A stretch of DNA of 64,000 nucleotides from Staphylococcus xylosus NJ (GCF_000338275.1 NZ_ANMR01000034.1:1-64000); one strand, 5' to 3'. Counted from the first letter of the stretch, positions 46,243 through 55,984 are shown. Notes: generated from the sequence alone by a model not told the origin. Numbers and translations are program-made.

Positions 46243-48414
46243 TTACTTTTTATCTGATTTATCTATATCATCTTTTAACCCATGTCCTTCTATATCGACA
46301 CTTGGCAAGATTCTGTTTAACCATGCAGGCATATACCATGATGCTTTACCGAATAATTTAGTTAATGCTGGTACTAATATTAAACGTACGATAACTGCAT
46401 CAAAGAGTACACCAAATGCGAGTGCTAATCCCATCGATTTAATCATCACATCATCTTGGAAGACAAAGGCAATAAAGACACTAAACATGATTAATGCAGC
46501 TGCAACAATCACTGGACCACTTTCTTTAATACCTACTTTTATAGCATGTTCATTATCATGTGTTACTGTATATTCTTCATGAATACGTGACATTAAGAAT
46601 ACTTCATAATCCATTGCTAAACCAAATAACAGTCCTATAGTTATAACAGGTAAGAATGCAAGCAATGGCCCAGTAGTATCGACACCAAACAATCCAGACA
46701 TTACACCTTCTTGCATAACTAGTGTTGTAAATCCAAGTGCTGCCATTAAGGATAATACAAAACCAAGTACTGCTTTTAAAGGTATAATAATCGAGCGGAA
46801 TACGACCATTAATAATATAAAGGCTAGTGCAACAATTACGCCAGCAAACAATGGAATTGCCTCATTTAATTTTTGGGACATATCTATATTAATAACACTT
46901 TGGCCTGAAACTTCTGTCTTGAAGTCATATTCATCTTTAGCTTTATCATTGTAATCTCTTAAATCATGAACCAATGTATTTGTTGATTCTGCGTTTGGTC
47001 CTTTTTCAGGTATAACTGCGATCATCGCAAAGTCTTTACTCTCGCTTAGTTGTGGAGCTGTAACTACATCAACGTTATCCATATCGTTAATATCTTGACG
47101 CATAGCTTTCAAATCATTCTGTAAAGCTTGAGGATTATCTTTTTGATTTTTAACATTTACTAACATTGCGATTTGACCATTAAATCCTTCGCCAAATTTA
47201 TCCGAGATAATATCATATGCTTTTTTCTGCGTGGAATCTGCAGTCTTCATACCATCATCCGGGATACCTAAACGCATGTCTTTAACTGGTATAGCAACTA
47301 ATATTAAAATAATTAAGCCAACCAATATAGCTAATAATGGTTTTCCTACAACAAATTTTGACCACCCAGTATCGTTATCATTTTTAAATTCTGATTTCGT
47401 TCTTTTAGGTTTAATTTGTTTATGGAATATACTAATTAGTGCTGGTAATAGAGTAAGTGCACTTACCACTGCTACAAATACACTGATTGCTGAAGCAAAT
47501 CCCATAACAGCTAGGAAATCTATTCCAACAAGAGATAGACCACATACTGCAATAATTACAGTGACACCAGCGAATATCACTGCACTACCTGCAGTACCTA
47601 CTGCTAGCCCAATTGCTTTAATATGGTTAGTTTCTGTCTTCATTATTTGTCTGTATCTAAATAATATAAATAATGCATAATCTATTCCAACTGCTAAACC
47701 AATCATAACTGCTAAAGTCAAAGTAACATTAGGAATATCGAATGCATATGTAAGTAACGAAATCACACCTACACCTGTACCTAATCCAAGTAATGCACTG
47801 ATGATTGGTAAACCTGCAGCAATAACTGAACCAAATGTGATTAATAGTACGACAAAGGCTACAATGACACCTATTATCTCAGAAGCGCCACCAATTTCTG
47901 TAGACTCCATACCTGTACCCATTAATTCAACCTGTACATTATGATCTTCTTTAATTTCATCTACTTTTTCTTTGATATTATCTTTAGAGCTTGATTTTAG
48001 CGATGTTGTCTTAACATCATAATTCACATCTGCAAACGCAGTTGTTTTATCTTTACTAATCTGTTTACTATCATATGGATCTGAAACATTTTTGACATCT
48101 TTATCGTCATCTTTTATATCTTTCAAAGCCTTTTTGATGTCTTTAGTCACATCAGGCTTAACGATACCTTCTTTTGCATCGCTTTTTAATACAACTCTTA
48201 TTTGAGCTTTTTCACTATCTTGACCAAATTCATCTTCAATTTTCTTGTTAGTATCGAGTGATTGTAAGCCATTCATAGTAATGTCATTATCGAACTTCGG
48301 CGCACTTATTGTAAGGGGAATAATAATAGCCGCAAGCAAAACTATCCAAGCAACAACACTCCACCATTTATGCTTAGCCACAAACGATCCTACTCTATAT
48401 AAAAACTTTGCCAA
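46243..48414 (-). CDS. farE: MMPL-family RND exporter, FarE-like
   Basis: This 723-aa RND/MMPL transporter has two repeats of membrane helices (AGLPIISALLGLGTGVGVIS, ITIGLLFGLAMDYEVFLMSRI) and large extracytoplasmic loops, one rich in Lys and Asp. The paired GIDYALFILFRYR and AMDYEVFLMSRI helices are typical proton-relay segments. It resembles S. aureus FarE, which exports unsaturated fatty acids. The start is TTG 48414 after AGGAGG; the in-frame ATG at 48438 precedes that site. The gene is divergent from a TetR regulator with paired operator-like repeats between. Confidence 0.85.
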   Translation of the reverse strand: MAKFLYRVGSFVAKHKWWSVVAWIVLLAAIIIPLTISAPKFDNDITMNGLQSLDTNKKIEDEFGQDSEKAQIRVVLKSDAKEGIVKPDVTKDIKKALKDIKDDDKDVKNVSDPYDSKQISKDKTTAFADVNYDVKTTSLKSSSKDNIKEKVDEIKEDHNVQVELMGTGMESTEIGGASEIIGVIVAFVVLLITFGSVIAAGLPIISALLGLGTGVGVISLLTYAFDIPNVTLTLAVMIGLAVGIDYALFILFRYRQIMKTETNHIKAIGLAVGTAGSAVIFAGVTVIIAVCGLSLVGIDFLAVMGFASAISVFVAVVSALTLLPALISIFHKQIKPKRTKSEFKNDNDTGWSKFVVGKPLLAILVGLIILILVAIPVKDMRLGIPDDGMKTADSTQKKAYDIISDKFGEGFNGQIAMLVNVKNQKDNPQALQNDLKAMRQDINDMDNVDVVTAPQLSESKDFAMIAVIPEKGPNAESTNTLVHDLRDYNDKAKDEYDFKTEVSGQSVINIDMSQKLNEAIPLFAGVIVALAFILLMVVFRSIIIPLKAVLGFVLSLMAALGFTTLVMQEGVMSGLFGVDTTGPLLAFLPVITIGLLFGLAMDYEVFLMSRIHEEYTVTHDNEHAIKVGIKESGPVIVAAALIMFSVFIAFVFQDDVMIKSMGLALAFGVLFDAVIVRLILVPALTKLFGKASWYMPAWLNRILPSVDIEGHGLKDDIDKSDKK

Positions 48415-48443
48415 ACTATTGCCTCCTAAATTAATCAACGTTA

Positions 48444-48541
48444 TAGTTTAAATATATACTGTAGATTATTTCTATCCACATATTAAATGCTTTACCCTTT
48501 TATTAAAAGAATTAATTATTAGAATTTGTATATTTAAACTA
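48444..48541. promoter_or_regulatory. Divergent farE-farR control region with TAGTTTA repeats
   Basis: TAGTTTA at 48444-48450 and its inverse TAAACTA at 48535-48541 lie in opposite arms of TAGTTTAAATATATAC and GTATATTTAAACTA. They face the two genes. A TAGWTTA motif is described for FarR in S. aureus, as I recall, so this should be the regulator's operator pair. Confidence 0.6.
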
Positions 48542-48561
48542 CAAATAAGGAGAAATGTATA

Positions 48562-49113
48562 TTGAACACAAAAGATTTACGTGTTATTAAAACTAAACGT
48601 GCCCTCTCTCAAAGTTTCTATGAATTGCTTGAAAAACAAACTTTCTCAACTATTACAGTGAATCAAATATGCGAAAAAGCATTAGTACATCGTACAACAT
48701 TTTATAAACATTTTTATGATAAATACGACCTTTTGATTTATTTAATTAAGTTCGTGACAAAAGATTACTTTTCAATCGATTTAAAAGAACGTATCAATGC
48801 GCCCTTTTCAGTAATAGATAGAACTAGTGATGTGATTGAATTGCAACGTATCAAGGATAAACAAGAACATGACAAAGAGTTTGAACGTACGATATCAAAT
48901 CATTTCATCAGCGTTTTACAGAATGATATTAAAGAAAATGAGCACCGTATCTCAGTAGATTCTGAAATTCCTGCCGAACTTATATTTTATGTTTATGGTG
49001 CGAGCCTGTTTGGATTTACAGAGTGGATTAGAGAACAATGTATCGAACTACCACCTGTTGAACTAGACAAGTATTTCAGAAAATTAATTAATATCCAAGT
49101 CATAGATGAATAA
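48562..49113 (+). CDS. farR: TetR-family regulator, FarR-like
   Basis: This 183-aa TetR regulator has an N-terminal helix-turn-helix (about 8-55: KRALSQSFYELLEKQTFSTI, EKALVHRTTFYKHFYDKYDL). The remaining helices form the ligand domain. It is divergent from the MMPL exporter, as FarR is to FarE in S. aureus, so it probably senses fatty acids and controls farE. The start is TTG 48562 with AAGGAG 8 nt upstream. Confidence 0.85.
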   Translation: MNTKDLRVIKTKRALSQSFYELLEKQTFSTITVNQICEKALVHRTTFYKHFYDKYDLLIYLIKFVTKDYFSIDLKERINAPFSVIDRTSDVIELQRIKDKQEHDKEFERTISNHFISVLQNDIKENEHRISVDSEIPAELIFYVYGASLFGFTEWIREQCIELPPVELDKYFRKLINIQVIDE

Positions 49114-49116
49114 AAA

Positions 49117-49164
49117 AAGAAGCGACGTACACAATCAATTTTGATTGCGTATGCTCGCTCCTTT
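49117..49164. terminator. Terminator between farR and rocA
   Basis: GAAGCGACGTAC with AATCAA pairs with TTGATT, then GTA and TCGCTCC; it is followed by TTTT and preceded by an A run, so both convergent genes may use it. Confidence 0.8.
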
Positions 49165-49177
49165 TAATCATTTATTT

Positions 49178-50722
49178 TTAGAACATTTCTGAAACAACTT
49201 TTTGCTCTAAGAAGTTTAATAAGTAGTCAGGACTTCCTGTTTTAGCGTCTGTACCCGACATTTTGAAACCACCAAATGGATGATAGCCTACAACTGCTGC
49301 AGTACAACCACGATTAAGGTATAAGTTACCTACGTCATAAGACTCTACAGCTTCGATCCAATTTTCACGATTATTTGTAATCACTGCACCAGTTAAACCG
49401 TAATCAGTATCATTAGCAATTTCTAATAATTCTTCAAAGTCTTTACCTTTAACGAATCCTACAACCGGACCAAAGATTTCTTCTTGCATAATTTGGTCAC
49501 TTGATTTAAGGCCAGAAATAATTGTTGGTTCAATGAAGTAACCAGTAGAATCATCTGTGCCTCCACCTTGTTCTAACTTACCTTCTTTACTACCAATTTC
49601 AATATAGTTCTTAATTTTATCAAATTGTTTTTGATTAATAACAGGTCCCATATATGTGTTATTTTCAGTGTTACCTAACGTTAAGTTCTTAGTTAAAGCT
49701 ATTGCTTTTTCTAACACTTCATCATATACATCTTTGTGTACGATAGCACGAGAACATGCAGAACATTTTTGTCCCGAGAAACCAAATGCAGAAGTTACAA
49801 TAGACTCTGCAGCTAAATCTGTATCGATGTTTTTATCAACAACAATCGCATCTTTACCGCCCATTTCAGCAATAACACGTTTTAAGAATTGTTGACCATC
49901 TTGTACTTTTGCAGCTCTTTCAAAGATTCTTGTACCTGTTGCACGAGAACCTGTAAATGTTACAAAGTGTGTGTGTACACTATCTACAAGATAATCACCG
50001 ATTTCTTTTGGATCACCTGGAACAAAGTTAACAACGCCTTTAGGTAGTCCCGCTTCTTCTAAGATTTCCATTAATTTATAAGCAGTTAATGGCGTATCTT
50101 CAGCAGGTTTTAGAAGTACTGTGTTACCAGCAACTACTGGTGCCAATGTTGTTCCAGCCATGATTGCGAATGGGAAATTCCATGGTGGGATTGTTACACC
50201 TGTACCGATAGGTTTATAGAAATATTTATTATGTTCTCCTTCTCTATCTAATACTGGTTTACCATCTGCAAGCTCCATCATTGACCTTGCATAGTATTCA
50301 ATGAAGTCAATACCTTCTGCAGCATCACCGACAGCCTCATCCCATGGTTTACCTGCTTCATAAACCATTACAGCTGAGATTTCTTCTTTACGACGTCTAA
50401 TAATCGCTGCAACTCTAATTAAAAATTCTGCGCGGTCTTTGTGAGACCATCTCTTCCAAGATTTATATGCTTCATTAGCTGCATCAAATGCATCATCTAC
50501 ATCTTTTTGCGTTGCTTTTGAAACTTCAGCAATAACTTCAGAAGTATTAGCCGGATTGATAGACTGATACGTATCTTTTGTAAATTTCTCTTCCCCGTTA
50601 ATAACTAAAGGAATTTTTTGATTCAATTCACCTTTAACTTTCTCTAAAGCTTTTTTGAATGACTCGACATTTTTACTATCTGTAAAATCAATGCCTGGTT
50701 CGTTGTGATAATTGACTACCAT
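49178..50722 (-). CDS. rocA: 1-pyrroline-5-carboxylate dehydrogenase
   Basis: RocA oxidises pyrroline-5-carboxylate to glutamate with NAD+, the last step of proline, arginine and ornithine use. The 514-aa protein is aldehyde-dehydrogenase-like, with [33 protein letters not shown], the catalytic C320 in [12 protein letters not shown] and E286 in AEMGGKD. It matches S. aureus RocA through the C-terminal [14 protein letters not shown] 50722 ([10 protein letters not shown]) follows GGGGG; a longer frame to 50815 has no homologous N-terminus. Two cre-like boxes lie upstream, so glucose repression by CcpA is likely. Confidence 0.95.
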   Translation of the reverse strand: MVVNYHNEPGIDFTDSKNVESFKKALEKVKGELNQKIPLVINGEEKFTKDTYQSINPANTSEVIAEVSKATQKDVDDAFDAANEAYKSWKRWSHKDRAEFLIRVAAIIRRRKEEISAVMVYEAGKPWDEAVGDAAEGIDFIEYYARSMMELADGKPVLDREGEHNKYFYKPIGTGVTIPPWNFPFAIMAGTTLAPVVAGNTVLLKPAEDTPLTAYKLMEILEEAGLPKGVVNFVPGDPKEIGDYLVDSVHTHFVTFTGSRATGTRIFERAAKVQDGQQFLKRVIAEMGGKDAIVVDKNIDTDLAAESIVTSAFGFSGQKCSACSRAIVHKDVYDEVLEKAIALTKNLTLGNTENNTYMGPVINQKQFDKIKNYIEIGSKEGKLEQGGGTDDSTGYFIEPTIISGLKSSDQIMQEEIFGPVVGFVKGKDFEELLEIANDTDYGLTGAVITNNRENWIEAVESYDVGNLYLNRGCTAAVVGYHPFGGFKMSGTDAKTGSPDYLLNFLEQKVVSEMF

Positions 50723-50761
50723 TTTTCTACCCCCATGTAAGTTTGTAAATAGAAAACTAAA

Positions 50762-50775
50762 TGGAAATGTTTCCA
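50762..50775. promoter_or_regulatory. Cre-like box 1 upstream of rocA
   Basis: TGGAAATGTTTCCA is a perfect palindrome fitting the cre shape (TGNAANNGNTNNCA) except for the central CG changed to TG. It lies 40-53 bp before the rocA start. Confidence 0.6.
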
Positions 50776-50810
50776 TTCTTATTGCCATTGTATAGTTATC
50801 AAACAATAAT

Positions 50811-50824
50811 TGCAATCGCTTACA
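50811..50824. promoter_or_regulatory. Cre box 2 upstream of rocA
   Basis: TGCAATCGCTTACA matches the consensus TGNAANCGNTNNCA at every fixed position. It lies 89-102 bp before the rocA start, consistent with CcpA repression. Confidence 0.75.
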
Positions 50825-51061
50825 ACATTTTTTATTAAAATAAATGGTATTGAACTTATTTCATCCATTACGTTGATATTTGAAATTTTATTCAATCACA
50901 TTTATTATTGCACCCATAAATATATAATATATAAATTTAATAATTTGTAATCTAAACTTTACATTTAGACTAAATTCAATATGTTAGTATGATTATTCAC
51001 AAATAATAAGATTTATATTTATTTTAAAAACACAAAAAGAACAATCGAGAGGTAAGCTATA

Positions 51062-52132
51062 ATGAAAACATATACGTCTGTGATATTTTGGATGCGTGCG
51101 ATAGCTTGTTTAAGTATTGTTCTTATTCATTCGATTACAACAACTTTTAGTAAAATGGATTTTGTTGGTCATGGTACAACTATTAGAGTATTCCAATTAC
51201 TCCTTATGTTTAGTACACCATTATTCGTATTTATTTCAGAATTTTTATTAGCTAAAAATTATCACGTTATAACAAAACCAGGATTTTTTAAGAATAAATT
51301 AATCTATTTAGGTATACCTTATATCTTGATTAACCTTGGTATTTCATATTTTTATTTCGAGCCAAAAACATTAGCTCAATATATGCATAATGTTGGAGAT
51401 ACTATGTTTCACGGTGGCGCTGTCACCTACTTCATTATCATTATCTTCCAATTCTACATATTGCATATTCTTTTTGCTAAGTATTTAATTAAATGGAAGC
51501 CTATTCCAATGGTTATCGGTTCGATAATATTCGCTACAATATACTGGGCATTCCGCCAGTATGTACCACAATCAGAAAATGATATTTTAGGCTTATTTTG
51601 GGAAAGAGAAGGTTGGATGTTATTTTTAGGATGGCTTAGTTATTTTTTACTTGGTTTTTATACAGGTATTTATTATGAAACATTCATGAAAAATATTAAA
51701 CGTTACACTTGGCCCATTATTATAGGACTAGTAATTGCATCATCTATTTTAATTGGTAATTATCTGCTAGGCATTAGTACCTGGGTGGAATCGAAACGTT
51801 TTGACATTCCCTTTTATGTCACTATGGTTATATTAGTCTTTTTCTTATTCTCTTCTTATATAAAATATGTACCTAAATTTGTACTATTTATTAGTAACTA
51901 TTCATTTTGTATATACTTAACCCACTATTTCTTTGTACATGACTTAGGGTTATTAAGAGCTGATAGTTCGATACGTAATATCGCGTTTAACTTAATTATC
52001 ACTTTAGTAGTTTCTATCTGTTTAGCTTATTTATTTAATCTATTTAAGTTTGGCAAATTTGTTGTTGGTGGTATTGGAAATATCAAATATGATAGTGTTT
52101 ATGAAAGTTATAAACAGGGCAAAATGAATTGA
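51062..52132 (+). CDS. Acyltransferase-3 family membrane protein, IcaC-like
   Basis: This 356-aa integral membrane protein has about ten helices of the acyltransferase-3 family. The first helix carries the family start YTSVIFWMRAIACLSIVLIH with the conserved RAIACL and H. It resembles staphylococcal IcaC, the O-succinyl/acetyl-type protein of biofilm polysaccharide synthesis. No icaADB genes are nearby, so the substrate is unknown; it may modify another glycan or lipid. GAGAGG precedes ATG 51062. It is monocistronic with a strong terminator. Confidence 0.82.
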   Translation: MKTYTSVIFWMRAIACLSIVLIHSITTTFSKMDFVGHGTTIRVFQLLLMFSTPLFVFISEFLLAKNYHVITKPGFFKNKLIYLGIPYILINLGISYFYFEPKTLAQYMHNVGDTMFHGGAVTYFIIIIFQFYILHILFAKYLIKWKPIPMVIGSIIFATIYWAFRQYVPQSENDILGLFWEREGWMLFLGWLSYFLLGFYTGIYYETFMKNIKRYTWPIIIGLVIASSILIGNYLLGISTWVESKRFDIPFYVTMVILVFFLFSSYIKYVPKFVLFISNYSFCIYLTHYFFVHDLGLLRADSSIRNIAFNLIITLVVSICLAYLFNLFKFGKFVVGGIGNIKYDSVYESYKQGKMN

Positions 52133-52156
52133 TTCTCTTTGCTTCATCAATTGTAT

Positions 52157-52206
52157 ATAAAAAAGGTGAGACAGTAACTTATAGCTTCTGTCTCACCTTT
52201 TTAATT
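52157..52206 (+). terminator. Intrinsic terminator after the acyltransferase
   Basis: AAAAAGGTGAGACAG pairs with CTGTCTCACCTTTTT (13-nt loop). Confidence 0.92.
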
Positions 52207-52262
52207 TCACTCTTGCCAATTTTGTTTGAAAATCCCTCGAGTATACACAATACTCAACAGTA

Positions 52263-52841
52263 CTATTTCTTATTTCTTTCGCTACGATTAAACTGTGTTG
52301 ATTGCTTTCGCTCCGAATCATTATGTTTAATACGTGTTTGTCTAGTGTTATCTACCTTAGTTTTTTGTGTTTCATTATAGTTACTTTGGTTTCTATTATA
52401 ATTATTGTATTCATTCGACCTATACAAGCTATCTGTATGTTTCTGTTTTCTCGCTAGCAACATAATCCCAGCAATTAACCATAGAACAGCTGTAAGCCAA
52501 TTCAGCGTTAAGACCGTAGTAATGCCAAGGAGAATAAAGAATACACCTACAACTTTTGGAATTTTATTAATGAATAAAGCAAATATAATAGCCAAAACAG
52601 TACATATAATCACTATAATTAAAGCTAGAAGAAATATTTGACTAGCAATATCTACTAAGCTAGATGCATCCATTTGTGGCGTCCCCTGATTATACATATC
52701 GCTATTATAAATAGTATCTGCTAATTCGTTTTTCACGCTTATATCATTTAAAAATGGTGTGACAATTGCCATTAAAAATATTAGTATAAATTGCAAGATA
52801 ATACCAATCCATACAAGCACCTTTTCTCCAGTCCTCTTCAT
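52263..52841 (-). CDS. DUF4064-family membrane protein
   Basis: This 192-aa protein has an N-terminal helix (about 8-27), then three helices (70-90, 97-112, 115-130) and a charged, Asn- and Arg-rich tail of about 60 residues. It resembles DUF4064 proteins of Firmicutes, which have no known function. GGGAGGGG precedes ATG 52841. The polar tail suggests a cytoplasmic interaction region. Its end is convergent with the acyltransferase gene. Confidence 0.75.
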   Translation of the reverse strand: MKRTGEKVLVWIGIILQFILIFLMAIVTPFLNDISVKNELADTIYNSDMYNQGTPQMDASSLVDIASQIFLLALIIVIICTVLAIIFALFINKIPKVVGVFFILLGITTVLTLNWLTAVLWLIAGIMLLARKQKHTDSLYRSNEYNNYNRNQSNYNETQKTKVDNTRQTRIKHNDSERKQSTQFNRSERNKK

Positions 52842-53011
52842 ATGTCCCCTCCCAAGAAATCATTATGAATTCAATACATCTACTGATTTATTATAACGTT
52901 ATTTTTAGTATTTTAAAACCGTATTACAAAGTAATTAAAATATGCTCAACACTATATTTTTCTGAATTTTTGGTAAAATGGTATTATTACTTTTATAAGG
53001 GGATGATAAGT

Positions 53012-53797
53012 TTGGACTTACAAATACAACAACCAACTACAATAAGAAAAATGATTAAACAAGGAGAACTGACCGGACATACAAGTGGTATGGCCAAAGG
53101 CTACATTCAGGCTAATGTTGTCATACTTCCTTCTGCCTATGCTTATGACTTTTTGAAATTTTGCTTTAGGAACCCTAAAACTTGCCCGCTCTTAGATGTG
53201 TCAGAAAAAGGATCGAAGTCATTTCCTACCTTTGGTCAACAAGCTGACATCACTACCGAAGTTGCTGCCTACCGTGTTTATAAACAAGGTAAGCTCATAG
53301 AACAAAGAGCTAACATCGACACATTGTTTACAGAAGATATGGTCAGTTTTTTAATAGGCTGTAGCTTTACATTTGAACATGCATTACTGGAAGCTGGTAT
53401 TCCTATACGCCATTTAGAAGAAGGACATAATGTACCAATGTATATGACTAATATTCCAGCTGCCGATAGCGGCCAATTTTCTGGTAACATAACCGTAAGC
53501 ATGCGTCCTATGACTATGCAACAAGCGATTAAAGCAACCGAAATTACTTCTCGTTTTAAAAATGTACATGGCACACCTATGCATATAGGAGCCCCTTCAG
53601 AAATTGGTATTTCTAATATAAATAAGCCTGATTTTGGTGAACCCGTAGAAATTAAAAATAATGAAGTTCCTGTCTTTTGGGGCTGTGGTGTAACGCCTCA
53701 ATCTGTCGCTTTAGATGCTAAACCAGAAATTATGATTACACATGCTCCCGGTCATATGTTCATTACCGATATTCCTGATAGCCAATTAAGCGATTAA
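53012..53797 (+). CDS. UPF0317 putative hydro-lyase (DUF1445)
   Basis: This 261-aa protein is of the DUF1445/UPF0317 family, related to D-glutamate cyclases and hydro-lyases. Recognisable pieces are GELTGHTSGMAKGYIQANVV, FLIGCSFTFEHALLEAGIPI, GNITVSMRPMT and the end PEIMITHAPGHMFITDIPDS. The start is TTG 53012, 8 nt after AAGGGG; the open frame continues far upstream but without a ribosome binding site. The true reaction is uncertain. Confidence 0.85.
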   Translation: MDLQIQQPTTIRKMIKQGELTGHTSGMAKGYIQANVVILPSAYAYDFLKFCFRNPKTCPLLDVSEKGSKSFPTFGQQADITTEVAAYRVYKQGKLIEQRANIDTLFTEDMVSFLIGCSFTFEHALLEAGIPIRHLEEGHNVPMYMTNIPAADSGQFSGNITVSMRPMTMQQAIKATEITSRFKNVHGTPMHIGAPSEIGISNINKPDFGEPVEIKNNEVPVFWGCGVTPQSVALDAKPEIMITHAPGHMFITDIPDSQLSD

Positions 53798-53844
53798 AAA
53801 AAGCACTTTGACGATTGTTTTAGATGCGTCAAAGTGCTTTTTAA
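53797..53844. terminator. Bidirectional terminator
   Basis: AAAAAGCACTTTGACG pairs with CGTCAAAGTGCTTTTT around a 13-nt loop, between two convergent genes. Confidence 0.92.
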
Positions 53845-53846
53845 TT

Positions 53847-54863
53847 TTATCTTGCTTCAATATCTTCTTTGGAAACAATTGGGTGATTCTTAAAAATAAT
53901 GGAACATACATAACCAACAATTAAACCGATAACACCTACAATAGCCCCATAAATAAAGATTTTCATTGGATCGTTAAATCCAAACATTACTAAAAATCCA
54001 GCTAACGGTGTAGCAGTACCTGTAGCATCATTTATCATACCGGAAGAGGCGATAACTGCACCCGCAAGTGCACCTCCTATAAAGTTTGCTGTATATATCG
54101 GTATTGGATTCGCAGACACTACGTCAGCCTGAGATAGTGGTTCAATACATACTGCAATTCTAGATCTACGGTCACCTAATTTTAGTTTGTTAAACATGGT
54201 GCCGTTGATAAATGAAGAAGCAAATGACACCATGGCCGCAATCGCCATTGGCATACCCGTAAGGCCTAATAATGCCGTTAAAGCCATAGAACTAAGTGGA
54301 GCTGTTCCAACAACTGTGATGACTCCACCCAAAATAATCCCCATAATAATTGGACTTACTTCAGTTGAACTTTGAATAATATCCCCTATTTTTAATAGCG
54401 AGTTATTGACTAACGGCGTTACACCTGTTGCAACTAACCTTGCTAAAGGTGCAATGATGATAATACCTACTATTAAATCTATACCATCCGGTACTTTACG
54501 TTCAGCATATTTCATTAAATAACCTATTACATAACCAGCTACAAAGCCTGGTATCAAATCTAAACCACCACATGATGCAGCGATTACCAACGCGTAAACC
54601 GGTGAAACACCAATAGCTAATGATACTAAGCCAGCTGCCGCAACGCCACCTAGACCTCCAGCAGCATCACCTAATTCTCCTAAAAACTTAATACCTAATA
54701 AATCTCCACCTACGTATTTGTGAAAAGCTTCAACTAAAAATGTTGCAATTGCAGCATTTGCTAAAGCTCCCATCGCACGCATACCTTTAGGTGCCCTATA
54801 TGTAAATATTGTAAATAAAGCTAACACTATAATTAAAAATAATGTACCAATTAAAATATCCAT
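53847..54863 (-). CDS. Orphan PTS-type IIC membrane protein (PTS_EIIC_2)
   Basis: This 338-aa protein has about nine helices and is of the PTS_EIIC_2 family (pfam13303), found in staphylococci as a lone IIC. Segments are GDAAGGLGGVAAAGLVSLAIG, SCGGLDLIPGFVAGYVIGYL and VGTAPLSSMALTALLGLTG. No IIA or IIB domain or gene is adjacent, so it may be a non-phosphorylating carrier. GAGG lies 10 nt before ATG 54863; a TTG at 54869 is closer to the site. The substrate is unknown. Confidence 0.8.
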   Translation of the reverse strand: MDILIGTLFLIIVLALFTIFTYRAPKGMRAMGALANAAIATFLVEAFHKYVGGDLLGIKFLGELGDAAGGLGGVAAAGLVSLAIGVSPVYALVIAASCGGLDLIPGFVAGYVIGYLMKYAERKVPDGIDLIVGIIIIAPLARLVATGVTPLVNNSLLKIGDIIQSSTEVSPIIMGIILGGVITVVGTAPLSSMALTALLGLTGMPMAIAAMVSFASSFINGTMFNKLKLGDRRSRIAVCIEPLSQADVVSANPIPIYTANFIGGALAGAVIASSGMINDATGTATPLAGFLVMFGFNDPMKIFIYGAIVGVIGLIVGYVCSIIFKNHPIVSKEDIEAR

Positions 54864-55257
54864 ATTCAATATTCCTCTTTTCTTGTCTAGTGATCGTTAA
54901 GTTAGATATGGAAATAGTTATTTAAAAGTTGGCTTGTTCAAACAATCTGTAAAAACTTTATATTTTATAAATTTTGAATTCATGTTTATATAGTCACTAT
55001 TATTACTCTTACCATTTCACTCACATTTTTATATTTTAACACAAATTTCAATTATATTCCGAACAATTTAATTATTTTCCATTTAAGCTCCGCGGAATAT
55101 TTTTCAATATAATTTTAATTTGTTTTTTGATATTACACAACCAAATACAAATATAATTCCATTCTCTATAATAGTTCAGTGAAAAATACCCCCATTTTCT
55201 TTTATTCACCTAAAACAAACAGTCACTATAAAAATTAAAACAAGAAAATTAGAAAAT
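54864..55257. other. AT-rich spacer, no gene seen
   Basis: This is about 390 bp between the IIC gene and the acetyltransferase terminator. It has no ribosome binding site with a reading frame. It must hold the IIC promoter, but I cannot identify it. Confidence 0.4.
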
Positions 55258-55298
55258 ATAAAATACCGCCAAAACAATAATTTTTTGACGGCACTTTC
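55256..55298 (-). terminator. Probable terminator of the acetyltransferase
   Basis: Leftward, TGCCGTCAAAA pairs with TGTTTTGGCGGTA (imperfect) around a short loop and ends in TTTTATATTTT. Confidence 0.6.
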
Positions 55299-55343
55299 TT
55301 AAATATTAAGTGAATGTATTTAATAAAAACAGATAAAGCATAA

Positions 55344-55904
55344 TTATTGATTAATTGTACTAACAGTTTTCGCAGGTGTGCCGAGTGCAAGCACATTGGC
55401 AGGTATCTCTTTAGCAACCACACTACCCGCTCCTATAACAGCACCATCACCGATAGTTACGCCAGGTAATACAACGACATTAGCTCCTATCCAAACATTG
55501 TTCCCAATATTTATAGGCAAAGCTTGTTCTATCCCTTCGTTTCTCGCTTGATATTCAAGAGGATGAATTGCTGTATAAAACCCACAATTAGGACCAATAA
55601 ACACATCATCTCCAATAGCAATTTTATTGCAATCCATAAAATAACAATCGTGATTAATAAAGACACGCTGACCTAAATTGATATTATAGCCATAATCAGC
55701 TTGGAATGGACTTAGTAATTCTAATGATTGAGGCTCATAATTTAATAATTCCGTTATTATTTCTTGTCTCTGTGTTTGATTGCTAGGACGGACATGGTTT
55801 AAATCAAAACATAAATCTTTAGCTTTCATTCGCTCTGCCTCTAAATCTTTATCATTATTTGCATCGTACCATTCACCAGCTAACATCTTATTTTTTTCAC
55901 TCAT
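55344..55904 (-). CDS. Sugar O-acetyltransferase (maltose acetyltransferase type)
   Basis: This left-handed beta-helix acetyltransferase of the NodL/LacA/Maa type starts MSEKNKMLAGEWYDANNDKD and has the Mac N-domain plus the hexapeptide repeats IAIGDDVFIGPNCGFYTAIH, NIGNNVWIGANVVVLPGVTI and GDGAVIGAGSVVAKEIPANV. It transfers acetyl from acetyl-CoA to a sugar or sugar-like alcohol. ATG 55904 follows AAAGGAAG; a longer frame to 55934 overlaps that site. It is probably monocistronic (186 aa). Confidence 0.88.
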   Translation of the reverse strand: MSEKNKMLAGEWYDANNDKDLEAERMKAKDLCFDLNHVRPSNQTQRQEIITELLNYEPQSLELLSPFQADYGYNINLGQRVFINHDCYFMDCNKIAIGDDVFIGPNCGFYTAIHPLEYQARNEGIEQALPINIGNNVWIGANVVVLPGVTIGDGAVIGAGSVVAKEIPANVLALGTPAKTVSTINQ

Positions 55905-55984
55905 AATCATTGCTTCCTTTCTTATCATATGCATTTAGTTTAATTTCCCTATATTTATAATTACGTATTACACTTCGATATGGA

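Noticed and set aside
52129..52380. Rightward 83-aa frame after the acyltransferase
   Set aside because: It runs through a strong terminator and is antisense to the DUF4064 gene.
55235..55423. Leftward 62-aa frame at the acetyltransferase 3' end
   Set aside because: It lies in the shadow of the acetyltransferase gene and its terminator; no supporting start.
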